From the NCBI RefSeq assembly GCF_004117915.1, contig NZ_RSTD01000002.1, forward strand, positions 124,001 through 188,000: DNA of 64,000 nt, in the 5' to 3' direction. The stretch comes from Companilactobacillus metriopterae (GTDB lineage Bacteria > Bacillota > Bacilli > Lactobacillales > Lactobacillaceae). The translations under genes and the position numbers were made by a program. This document shows positions 53,567-60,522 of the stretch, one piece after another. The stretch's first letter is position 1. Each line of letters starts with the position of its first letter. The notes below the pieces were generated by a model, which saw nothing but the letters and a program-made list of their open reading frames with translations, was not told the DNA's origin and did not search any database.

Positions 53567-54313
53567 CTATTCGTTTAGCAAAGTCGATGCTTCAACTATT
53601 TTTGTATAAAATTCTTCGTTACTCATATCACCACGATAAATCTGATTAAATATTGTTCCGTCTTTTATGAACAATACTCGGTTTGAATGACTCGCAGCGA
53701 TAGCACTGTGTGTCACCATCAAAATTGTCTGACCACTGTTATTAAAATCTTGCAAAATATCCAATAATTTTTCAGAAGTACTAGAATCTAACGCGCCAGT
53801 AGGTTCATCAGCTAAAATTAATTCAGGGCTATTTATCAATGCTCTAGCAGCTGCCACACGTTGTTGTTGACCACCAGATAATTGATATGGATATTTTTCT
53901 AACAAATCTTCTAGTCCTAGTTTTCTAGATAGATCGTTTAATTTTGCTGTGTAATCTTCCACATTTTTCTTAGCCAATACGATTGGCAATAAAATATTGT
54001 CTCTACAAGTGAATATATTTAGTAAATTGAATTTTTGGAAAATAAATCCCAAATTGTCTCTACGAAAATCTGCACTTTGGCTGTCATTCATCTGATCAAC
54101 AGATTGATCACCCAATTGAATACTTCCCTTTGTAGGTTTGTCCAGGGTTGCTAGTAAGTTCAACAATGTTGTTTTACCTGAACCTGATTCCCCCATAATT
54201 GAAATATATTCACCTTCTTCAACGGTGAAATTAATATTTTTTAAAACATAAGAACTTTGATTTTCAACTTTTCCGTAAGTCTTACTTACAGATTTGATTT
54301 CTAATTTTGACAT
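53567..54313 (-). CDS. BceA-type ABC ATPase
   Basis: LolD/MacB-like ATPase of 248 residues: Walker A GESGSGKTTL, signature LSGGQQQRVAAARAL, Walker B LILADEPTGALD, and the Q- and H-loops. First gene of the bceA-bceB-bceR-bceS-like operon. Confidence 0.92.
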   Translation of the reverse strand: MSKLEIKSVSKTYGKVENQSSYVLKNINFTVEEGEYISIMGESGSGKTTLLNLLATLDKPTKGSIQLGDQSVDQMNDSQSADFRRDNLGFIFQKFNLLNIFTCRDNILLPIVLAKKNVEDYTAKLNDLSRKLGLEDLLEKYPYQLSGGQQQRVAAARALINSPELILADEPTGALDSSTSEKLLDILQDFNNSGQTILMVTHSAIAASHSNRVLFIKDGTIFNQIYRGDMSNEEFYTKIVEASTLLNE

Positions 54314-54348
54314 TTTTGTCTCCCCTTCTTTTGTTATTCGATAAATTC

Positions 54349-54392
54349 AGTATATAATCTGATTCATAAAATAAACACTTACACTTGTGTAA
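54349..54392 (-). promoter_or_regulatory. BceR operator and promoter of the bce operon
   Basis: TTACACAAGTGTAA (54379-54392) is a perfect palindrome matching the BceR-like pattern TNACA-N4-TGTAA. On the minus strand a -10 TATACT follows at 54349-54354, 24 nt from the operator, so the operator sits next to the -35 region, the usual place for this activator. Confidence 0.75.
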
Positions 54393-54393
54393 G

Positions 54394-54434
54394 AAAAAAA
54401 AGCTATTGGATATTTTATCCAATAGCTTTTTAAA
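54394..54434 (-). terminator. terminator upstream of the bce operon (after the CPBP-like gene)
   Basis: AAAAAGCTATTGGATA and TATCCAATAGCTTTTTTTT form a perfect hairpin between the CPBP-like gene and the BceR operator. Confidence 0.9.
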
Positions 54435-55095
54435 TAATTATCGTTCCAATTGTTGAGCTTACCATTGCCACAAGCAATGCCATCTTGAAATCTTTTGTGT
54501 ACAGATAAGTCAGTGCATAACACCAACCCAGAGCCATCATCATAAAGAATTGTAATTGTGATCCTGGCAAACTAATCAAGCCAGCTACAACCCCACTTAT
54601 TATTAATCCTGCAATAGCAGCAAATGCATTGTTGCTGCGGAAGAAATAATTAAAAAAGAAACCTGTCTGTGTTAGTTGTTGAATTACAGTAACAATAAAA
54701 ATATTAACTATAAGTGAGAATATAAATACTTTTTGATCAGGACTAGCTGTGTCATCATTTACAAACATTGGTAGTTTACCTGTAACTTGTAAAAATGAGA
54801 TAGAGATACGCATCGCACATACTAGGATGATCATCAATATTATGAATCCAAAGTTATTAGATAGTGATTCTACAAATTTTGGAGGATTGTCAGCAAATTC
54901 TCTATTTTCATGGTTATATCTCTTAATCATCAAGTATAGGAACGCTGCACCTATCAGTATAGTAAATATAGCCACCGGAATATTTAGTCCCTTGGCAGTA
55001 GCTGAAAAGTTCTTCAGTCCCAAAATTGCTACAGAAAACAATAACCAAACTATATAAGAAACTATATTTGATCGAAATGATCCTTCTTCACGCAT
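54430..55095 (-). CDS. degenerate CPBP-like integral membrane protein
   Basis: A 221-residue protein with 7-8 hydrophobic helices. Its segment QQLTQTGFFFNYFF (from residue 139) occupies the place of the CPBP motif EExxxR, but both Glu are Gln, and motif 2 (SGVVAGLISL) also lacks the metal-binding histidine. So it looks like a catalytically dead CPBP homologue. Some bacteriocin immunity proteins are CPBP members; a link to the circular bacteriocin 3 kb downstream is only speculation. It starts at ATG 55095 and is divergent from the acyltransferase gene. Confidence 0.55.
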   Translation of the reverse strand: MREEGSFRSNIVSYIVWLLFSVAILGLKNFSATAKGLNIPVAIFTILIGAAFLYLMIKRYNHENREFADNPPKFVESLSNNFGFIILMIILVCAMRISISFLQVTGKLPMFVNDDTASPDQKVFIFSLIVNIFIVTVIQQLTQTGFFFNYFFRSNNAFAAIAGLIISGVVAGLISLPGSQLQFFMMMALGWCYALTYLYTKDFKMALLVAMVSSTIGTIII

Positions 55096-55204
55096 ATCAA
55101 TTCATCCTTCAAATTTTTTATCTTATCAATTATATCATAAGGAAACTCTTCATTTTCACAATGATTTCATCTATTATTATAAATAATAGTTACTGGAGGA
55201 GAAT

Positions 55205-56284
55205 ATGGAAGAAAAACAATCACGAATTTTTTATCTAGATTTTATTAGGGTTATTGCTATTTTACTTGTTGTATTTATCCACGTTTCAGCAATAGATACC
55301 GTTCAAAATATTGGAAGCCACACTTGGGTTACTATTAAGTTGCTAAACTATTTTGCACACATAAGCGTCCCACTTTTCTTCATGATATCTGGTGCCCTTT
55401 TATTGAACAGTAAACGCACACTGTCACTTAGCTATACTTGGAAAAAAAGAATTCCACATATTTTAATACCATTCCTTGTATGGTCCTTGGCGTCGCCTAT
55501 AATCGGAGGAATCCATGCTAAAGATCTAAACTGGAGTATAGTCTGGGATTCATTTCGATTAGTCTTTGGTCATCCCACACAAATTACCTATTGGTTTATG
55601 TATCCATTAATTGGAATTTATATTTTATCCCCAGTTATCAAAGCACTAGTTGACAATACTGACAAAAAAATGCTGAACTATATTCTAATAGTTTGGTTTA
55701 TTACAAACTCAGTCTTACCAACAATGTTTGCCCTACTTCCTAAACAATATCGCCATTTAATTGAAGTATATCCTGCTGCTAATTTCTTCTTAATCGGAGG
55801 ATATGTCGGTTACTTTATTTTAGGATATTACCTAACAAAAATTGATCTTAATCGATTTAATAACTGGATTTTATTTATAGTAGGAATATTGTTTGTTCTA
55901 ATCGGTTGTTATACAGAGTATAAAAATCCAAAACTACTAGATATATACAATGCCAGTTATGTAACTGAAATGTTTATTCCTCTAATGTCAGTTCCATTTT
56001 TCATGTTACTGCAAAAATGGGGAAACAGAATTGATTCTGATGGCGTTAAAAATGTCTTCGCAAGACTTTCACCATTAGTATTTGGTGTATATCTTATTCA
56101 CAACCTGATTATTTTATATATTGAACCAGTTATGATGGCTTCAGTTACAGGTTTGATAGGAACATTTAGTAGATATATTGTTGTATTAGCTATTTCAATT
56201 ATTAGTATTTGGGTATTAAGTTACATCCCTATCATCAATTACTTATTCACAGGAGTTACCAGATATACAAAAAAAGCCAAGTAG
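55205..56284 (+). CDS. acyltransferase 3 family membrane protein
   Basis: A 359-residue, about 10-helix membrane acyltransferase of the OafA/WecH family, which acetylates or succinylates cell-surface glycans. The N-terminal RIFYLDFIRVIAILLVVFIH carries the conserved catalytic-type histidine. GGAGGAG precedes the ATG. The acceptor is unknown. Divergent from the CPBP-like gene and followed by a bidirectional terminator. Confidence 0.8.
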   Translation: MEEKQSRIFYLDFIRVIAILLVVFIHVSAIDTVQNIGSHTWVTIKLLNYFAHISVPLFFMISGALLLNSKRTLSLSYTWKKRIPHILIPFLVWSLASPIIGGIHAKDLNWSIVWDSFRLVFGHPTQITYWFMYPLIGIYILSPVIKALVDNTDKKMLNYILIVWFITNSVLPTMFALLPKQYRHLIEVYPAANFFLIGGYVGYFILGYYLTKIDLNRFNNWILFIVGILFVLIGCYTEYKNPKLLDIYNASYVTEMFIPLMSVPFFMLLQKWGNRIDSDGVKNVFARLSPLVFGVYLIHNLIILYIEPVMMASVTGLIGTFSRYIVVLAISIISIWVLSYIPIINYLFTGVTRYTKKAK

Positions 56285-56296
56285 ATAATTAAATAT

Positions 56297-56333
56297 AAAA
56301 AGACTGACCTCAATTAAGGTCAGTCTTTTTTAT
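56297..56333. terminator. bidirectional terminator after the acyltransferase
   Basis: AAAAAGACTGACCT and AGGTCAGTCTTTTTT form a perfect hairpin between convergent genes. Confidence 0.9.
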
Positions 56334-56357
56334 ACACATTAGATCCCCACTATTTAA

Positions 56358-56699
56358 TTATTTAGACATAACATAAAATCTAGTAACAGATTGTTCGGGT
56401 ACAAATACATTCGTACTAACCTCGTAATATACCTTACCATCTGTCAAATTAACTAATGCTCGGTCAGTAAACCAAGGTGTATGTTCATCAAGATGCAGTG
56501 GTTTGTTAGGAATAATCATATCATTTGTAGCATCATCAATTGTATAACAATCTTGTCCTCCATTAGGAGTCACCATCACAGAATAATCCGTGTAGACCTC
56601 AGCATAGTGTTGTGATACAGTTTCAGCACTTGCCACATTTATACTGCTCAAAAAAGCAACAATAATTGTAGCAATTAATAATAACATTCTTTTTTTCAT
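56358..56699 (-). CDS. small secreted protein, SLAP-like motif
   Basis: A 113-residue protein with a clear signal peptide (basic start MKKR, hydrophobic core, AXA-like site after NVASA, about residue 25). The mature part is about 88 residues. Its end, KVYYEVSTNVFVPEQSV, fits the pattern Y-x-V-x-(T/P)-N-x-(W/F)-V seen in lactobacillus S-layer-associated SH3-like domains, and again in the protein at 60523-61086. AGGAGG precedes the ATG. Monocistronic with terminators on both sides. Confidence 0.55.
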   Translation of the reverse strand: MKKRMLLLIATIIVAFLSSINVASAETVSQHYAEVYTDYSVMVTPNGGQDCYTIDDATNDMIIPNKPLHLDEHTPWFTDRALVNLTDGKVYYEVSTNVFVPEQSVTRFYVMSK

Positions 56700-56795
56700 A
56701 TATATCCCCTCCTATCGTTTAAGATATCACGCATAATCTAAAAATCAATATTTTTATTAAAAATAATCTACATTATAGATAAAAAATTATAAATT

Positions 56796-56838
56796 AAAAA
56801 GCTCATCCGTTATAAACAAATGGATGAGCTTTTTTAAT
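56796..56838 (-). terminator. terminator after the substrate-binding protein gene
   Basis: AAAAAGCTCATCC and GGATGAGCTTTTT form a strong hairpin just downstream of the gene at 56844 on the minus strand. Confidence 0.9.
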
Positions 56839-56843
56839 TGATT

Positions 56844-57797
56844 TTATTTTGTTATATTGGCAAGTTTAGCAAATTCTTTTTTGAATTCAGCAGGTTTTGT
56901 ATTAACTTTTGCTGATTTAGCATATTTCATAACACGGTCATAGTCAGATTTTTTAACTTTCTTTGCCTTGCTTAGATCTATATCTAAATCATTCATCTTA
57001 ACAGCAGCTTCTCTAGTAGCACCTTGTTCTACTAATACTTGATCAGCTGTAGTGAATCCACCCTTGTTAAAAGCCTTGATACCATCATTGTAAACGTTGA
57101 TAAACATATTAACATTTGAGATATCGGTTGATAATGAATCTTTTGACATGATAATTACATTGTCATTTGATTTATTGATGTTTTGTTTCTTAAGAACCTT
57201 TGCACCATTTTTTTCAGCATTTGTGATGAACGGATCACCAACTACAATTGCATCAACTTTTTTAGACTTCAATTGAGACACACGATCAGATGGATCAGCT
57301 ATTTCTTTGATCTTAACATCAGAAAGTTTCAAATTGTTATCTTCTAAAACAGTTTTCAAATAATATTTAGAAGCATCATTCTTTTCAACGGCAATTGTCT
57401 TGCCCTTCAAAGAATCTACTTTTTTGTACTTCTTGTTTGCAACTAGTCCTAGGTATCCACTAGATTGTCCAACAATCTTATATGAGCTAGTTGATTTTGT
57501 AATGGCTGCATAATTTACTAAATCCGTAAATGCACCTGTTATTTCACCAGCTTTAAGCGCATCATTCAATTCTTTAGTTGAATTGTATGTTTTTACATCG
57601 ATTGAAGCATTATTATTTTTGTCCAGATTGTATTGTTTTGCAACAAGCAATGGGACAGCAGATGTACCCTTAACAGCACCTATAGTAATAGTATTAACTT
57701 CATCGTCAGCCTTAACTGTAGATGTAGCACCAGCAAATGCTGAAATTACAATAATCGCTGTAAACAAGAGTGCAGTGAACTTTTTGAATCTTGACAT
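56844..57797 (-). CDS. orphan ABC substrate-binding protein (NMT1/TauA-like)
   Basis: A 317-residue periplasmic-binding-type protein. The core VGDPFITNAEKNGAKV and the two-lobe layout (about 35-120 and 120-220) match the NMT1/ThiY/SsuA-like family for small organic ions or thiamine precursors. The N-terminus is a signal peptide (FTALLFTAIIVISAFAGATS) without a lipobox cysteine, odd for a Gram-positive binding protein. No permease or ATPase gene is adjacent. Start: ATG 57797, 6 nt after AGGAGG; ATG 57800 is in frame. Confidence 0.65.
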   Translation of the reverse strand: MSRFKKFTALLFTAIIVISAFAGATSTVKADDEVNTITIGAVKGTSAVPLLVAKQYNLDKNNNASIDVKTYNSTKELNDALKAGEITGAFTDLVNYAAITKSTSSYKIVGQSSGYLGLVANKKYKKVDSLKGKTIAVEKNDASKYYLKTVLEDNNLKLSDVKIKEIADPSDRVSQLKSKKVDAIVVGDPFITNAEKNGAKVLKKQNINKSNDNVIIMSKDSLSTDISNVNMFINVYNDGIKAFNKGGFTTADQVLVEQGATREAAVKMNDLDIDLSKAKKVKKSDYDRVMKYAKSAKVNTKPAEFKKEFAKLANITK

Positions 57798-57887
57798 CAT
57801 AAGCCTCCTAATTGTATTTACAGGGTTTATCCTAACATTTTGAAAAATAAAAAGGAATAATAAAGTTCAATCAGAACAAATTTATAA

Positions 57888-57930
57888 TGAATATAAAAAA
57901 CCTCATATTTATGGGGTTTTTTATATTCAT
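57888..57930 (-). terminator. terminator of the bacteriocin operon
   Basis: ATGAATATAAAAAACC and GGTTTTTTATATTCAT are perfectly complementary, forming a long hairpin immediately after the last bacteriocin gene; symmetric, so it also shields the opposite strand. Confidence 0.85.
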
Positions 57931-57943
57931 TGTAAATACTTTT

Positions 57944-58603
57944 TTAAAAATTATTTAAAGATCTTTTCTTAGCAAAAAAAACACTCATAAAGAACGATAT
58001 TGTTCCTAAGACAATAAACAAAGAAATAATTATGAGAAGCATCAAAATATTATTTGATAAAATAGCGGAAAATAAATTATTCATCCAATTTGGAATCTTT
58101 AGAAATTTAAAAAGTACAAACACAATTCCAAATATTCCTATCATTATTATTTGAACATTATTTAATCCTACTAAATAAATCAATGGAGTAAATATTATTA
58201 CTACAGTGCTAAATAATAATAAAATTACAAGCATTAAAAAATTTATAAAATGTAGTGATTCGACATTGAACAATAAATATTCGGATATATTTAATAAATA
58301 AACAAATAATACTGATAATAACATTATAGAAATAAGAAAGATGTATCTCGCTGAAACTAATATTAAATTTGAAATTTTAGAAGAATATGTAAATAGCTCC
58401 CATTGCTCAGTATCCTCATCATAAGAACTGAATGATAAACTAAATACCAGTAATCCAATTAAAATATTTAATATATTCGATCCATTTTTTCCTAACAGTA
58501 AATTCAAAACTAATAGTATACCTATTGGTAGAATTACTTTTAAACTTGTAATACTTTTTTTAAAAACTATGAAGTCTTTTAAAATCAGTCCATTTATCAT
58601 CAC
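57944..58603 (-). CDS. bacteriocin ABC transporter membrane protein (GaaE-like)
   Basis: A 219-residue protein with 6 predicted membrane helices of the ABC-2 type. It is the last gene of the circular bacteriocin cluster, overlapping the ATPase gene by 4 bp, which makes it the membrane half of that exporter. In gassericin A-type clusters the E protein, with T, gives export and extra immunity. Assignment rests on position, size and topology; the sequence itself is too plain to name. It is highly rich in Ile, Leu, Phe and Asn codons of the ATA/TTA type. Confidence 0.75.
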   Translation of the reverse strand: MMINGLILKDFIVFKKSITSLKVILPIGILLVLNLLLGKNGSNILNILIGLLVFSLSFSSYDEDTEQWELFTYSSKISNLILVSARYIFLISIMLLSVLFVYLLNISEYLLFNVESLHFINFLMLVILLLFSTVVIIFTPLIYLVGLNNVQIIMIGIFGIVFVLFKFLKIPNWMNNLFSAILSNNILMLLIIISLFIVLGTISFFMSVFFAKKRSLNNF

Positions 58604-59265
58604 ATAAACTCCAATACATCATCTTTTTGATAATTTTTTATATCTTTTGACGAAATATTCTTCACTATTTCTCCATCACGAATAACAATTATTTCATCAG
58701 ATATTTCTTCAATATCTTCTAAAACATGTGATGTTATTAACATTGACTTTTCTGGTTCTAGTTTAATATTAGATTTTAATTTTTTTAAAATTAACTTTCT
58801 AGAGACTGCGTCAATACCATTCATTGCTTCATCAAATATGATTAATTTTGAATTTCTACTTAAAGCAATAGATATGTTTAACTTTGCTTTCATACCTGTT
58901 GAAAGCTCACCAATATTTCTTTTAATTGGCAATTCAAACTCATCAAGTAAGTTAAAGTATTTATTGGTATCCCAATCCCTTATTAATTTTTTGCACACTT
59001 TATCGATATCTTTAGAATTAAATGTATTAGGAAAAGAAGTTATATGAGATATATAAGAAATTCCAGAATCAGATTTAGTATATATAACATCATCAGAATT
59101 TATATTCGATTTTCTTATTATTTCTTTTATCAGGGTAGATTTGCCAGCCCCATTTTTTCCTATTAATCCGTATATTTTTCCTGCAGATATACTAAAAGAT
59201 ATATTCTTTAATGAAAAATTTTTATTTTTAGTATTTAATTCTTTTACAACTAGAATGTCTTTCAT
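58600..59265 (-). CDS. bacteriocin ABC transporter ATPase (GaaT-like)
   Basis: A 221-residue ATP-binding protein: Walker A GKNGAGKST, signature ELSTGMKAKL, Walker B LIIFDEAMNGID, H-loop LITSHVLE. LSTGM in place of LSGGQ is typical of ABC-2 exporters. It overlaps its neighbours by 4 bp on both sides (ATGA), so the three genes are coupled. Likely powers export of, or immunity to, the circular bacteriocin. Confidence 0.85.
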   Translation of the reverse strand: MKDILVVKELNTKNKNFSLKNISFSISAGKIYGLIGKNGAGKSTLIKEIIRKSNINSDDVIYTKSDSGISYISHITSFPNTFNSKDIDKVCKKLIRDWDTNKYFNLLDEFELPIKRNIGELSTGMKAKLNISIALSRNSKLIIFDEAMNGIDAVSRKLILKKLKSNIKLEPEKSMLITSHVLEDIEEISDEIIVIRDGEIVKNISSKDIKNYQKDDVLEFM

Positions 59266-59441
59266 TTTTTTTCTCTACTTCTATAGTAATTTGTCACTAG
59301 CGCATAAACTCCTACGGAAACAAGGAGCAATGGTGTCATTTGTGCCAGATATTTACTATCAGTAATAAGAAAATATACTTCTACTAATGCTAATATCAAT
59401 AATATAATTCTACAAATTATATCTATAATTTTTTTATTCAT
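59262..59441 (-). CDS. candidate circular-bacteriocin immunity protein (GaaI-like)
   Basis: A 59-residue membrane protein with two hydrophobic helices (about 5-27 and 34-51) and a strongly basic end (NYYRSREKK). Small, basic, membrane-embedded proteins at this position confer immunity in circular bacteriocin clusters (class GaaI). The start chosen is ATG 59441, 7 nt after GAGAGGG; the frame extends to 59474 but that overlaps the upstream gene. It overlaps the ATPase gene by 4 bp. Confidence 0.7.
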   Translation of the reverse strand: MNKKIIDIICRIILLILALVEVYFLITDSKYLAQMTPLLLVSVGVYALVTNYYRSREKK

Positions 59442-59445
59442 TTTT

Positions 59446-59928
59446 CTACCCTCTCGATAAATAAAAATTAACAATTACTGGTGTGACCAAAACTTCTATT
59501 ATTGCAGCAATAAAAATAATTACATATGATTCTATATAATTTCTTTTAGGAACAATAACCTCTCTACTCTTATTTACAAAATAACTAGTCATAAAAAAAC
59601 CTAAAAATTCAAAAACTCCATGGGGTAACGTGAATATTAATGATAAAAATATGTTATTTATAAAACCCATGCTAATTCCTAAGATAAGACCATTAAGTGC
59701 AAAAAAAGAAATACTTAAATATCTTCCTAATATAATTGAAAGTAACAAAACAATGAAACATGCTGAGTTATTAACAATAATATGTAAAAATCCGTAAAAT
59801 AAGTTGCTATCAGAAGCATGCCATTCAATAATACTTTTTTTGAAAAAATTTGTTACTATATAACCAATAAATATGGTTACAAAAAAGGAAAATAGCTCTT
59901 TATTTATGTATCTATACTTATATCTCAT
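59446..59928 (-). CDS. SpoIIM/DUF95 membrane protein (GaaD-like)
   Basis: A 160-residue protein with about 5 membrane helices. The segment SLIFTLPHGVFEFLGFFMTSY contains the PHGxxE motif of the SpoIIM/DUF95 family. Members of this family occur in all circular bacteriocin clusters (AS-48 C, gassericin D), where they are needed for maturation, secretion or circularisation. It lies downstream of the precursor gene and is separated from it by a hairpin. I see no strong ribosome binding site before the ATG. Confidence 0.85.
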   Translation of the reverse strand: MRYKYRYINKELFSFFVTIFIGYIVTNFFKKSIIEWHASDSNLFYGFLHIIVNNSACFIVLLLSIILGRYLSISFFALNGLILGISMGFINNIFLSLIFTLPHGVFEFLGFFMTSYFVNKSREVIVPKRNYIESYVIIFIAAIIEVLVTPVIVNFYLSRG

Positions 59929-59942
59929 AATTAAGTAACCAA

Positions 59943-59984
59943 AAAGTACGTATCAAGAATACTAAAATTCTTATATACGTACCT
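59943..59984 (-). terminator. intra-operon terminator between the bacteriocin gene and the DUF95 gene
   Basis: On the minus strand GTACGTAT, A-rich stem and matching ATACGTAC (arms of about 15 bp with one small bulge) are followed by TTTTTGG. It lies just after the precursor stop, before the start of the accessory genes. It should stop most transcripts, so more precursor than transporter mRNA is made. Confidence 0.75.
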
Positions 59985-60004
59985 TCCTAATTTATTTGTA
60001 AAAT

Positions 60005-60289
60005 CTAGGCAGCCATTCCGCCCATTGTTGCAAGTACAGCCATAGCCCACGCTGGCAAAGCTACTCCAGTAACAGCTACAATTGCTGATGCTACACCAGA
60101 ACCACCTTCTGCGTAGTGAAGAATCTTAGTAATTGTTCCCTTACTAAAATGATACCCAAATTGATTCATTACCCATTCAATATTGGATCTAAAAGCTAAC
60201 ATAAGTAGAAACATTGCAACATATGCCAAAACTATATAAACAAGTTTCTTGTCAACTTTACCTTTAGATAACATCCCCATGTTTTTCAT
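60005..60289 (-). CDS. circular bacteriocin precursor, gassericin A-like
   Basis: A 94-residue precursor of a class I circular bacteriocin. The leader (1-36) is one membrane helix ending SN. The predicted mature peptide (37-94) has 58 residues, starts with Ile after the Asn-Ile junction and ends MAA, as gassericin A does (58 residues, Ile to Ala). Shared landmarks are W at position 3, QFGxH, KGT, and GVALPAWAMAV; by eye about 24 of 58 positions match gassericin A as I recall it. The mature peptide is hydrophobic and nearly uncharged in its last 30 residues. Start ATG 60289 is 9 nt after GGAGG; a longer frame to 60346 is excluded by this site. Confidence 0.92.
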   Translation of the reverse strand: MKNMGMLSKGKVDKKLVYIVLAYVAMFLLMLAFRSNIEWVMNQFGYHFSKGTITKILHYAEGGSGVASAIVAVTGVALPAWAMAVLATMGGMAA

Positions 60290-60315
60290 AATATGAAACC
60301 TCCTGTATTTAATTG

Positions 60316-60331
60316 TGTGATCTCGATCACA
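60316..60331 (-). promoter_or_regulatory. CRP-like palindrome before the bacteriocin gene
   Basis: TGTGATCGAGATCACA on the minus strand fits TGTGA-N6-TCACA exactly and has arms of 7 bp around a 2-bp centre. It lies 27 bp before the start codon. It could bind a Crp/FNR-type regulator or, in RNA, form a 5' hairpin just before GGAGG (AATT flanks extend the pairing with a 2-nt offset). Confidence 0.4.
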
Positions 60332-60333
60332 AT

Positions 60334-60361
60334 TAAATAATAACACCTATATATTTCACAA
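60334..60361 (-). promoter_or_regulatory. candidate promoter of the bacteriocin gene
   Basis: TTGTGA (60356-60361) and, 16 bp later, TATTTA, or a TATTAT 3 bp upstream of that, lie between the direct repeat and the palindrome. The -35 and -10 are poor, which would fit a promoter that needs an activator. A second TATAAT (60370-60375) overlaps the repeat and is a less likely alternative. Confidence 0.4.
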
Positions 60362-60372
60362 TAGAAATAATT

Positions 60373-60402
60373 ATAAACGTAGCGTTTCCGTATTTAAACG
60401 TA
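60373..60402 (-). promoter_or_regulatory. LytTR-type direct repeat before the bacteriocin gene
   Basis: Minus strand: TACGTTTAA (60394-60402), 12 bp, TACGTTTAT (60373-60381). The plantaricin regulon boxes of L. plantarum are TACGTTAAT repeats with a 12-bp spacer, and the spacing here (21 bp start to start) is identical. The right repeat ends about 30 nt before the TATTAT candidate -10. A PlnC/D-like (AgrA-type) regulator binding site is therefore likely; no such regulator gene is in the window. Confidence 0.6.
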
Positions 60403-60522
60403 ATTAAACCCAAAATTAATCATAATATAATACTATAAAATTAATAAGTAAGTTGTTTTTATAATATTTTATAAAAATATTAATTTTTCACAATCTCTAT
60501 ATTTTATAATAAAATAATCTCA

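Noticed and set aside
55026-55238. A plus-strand frame before the acyltransferase gene.
   Set aside because: Spans the start of the divergent CPBP-like gene and the ribosome binding site of the acyltransferase; no family match.
60290-60346. N-terminal extension of the bacteriocin precursor.
   Set aside because: The extension would cover GGAGG and the palindrome; the ATG at 60289 has ideal spacing.
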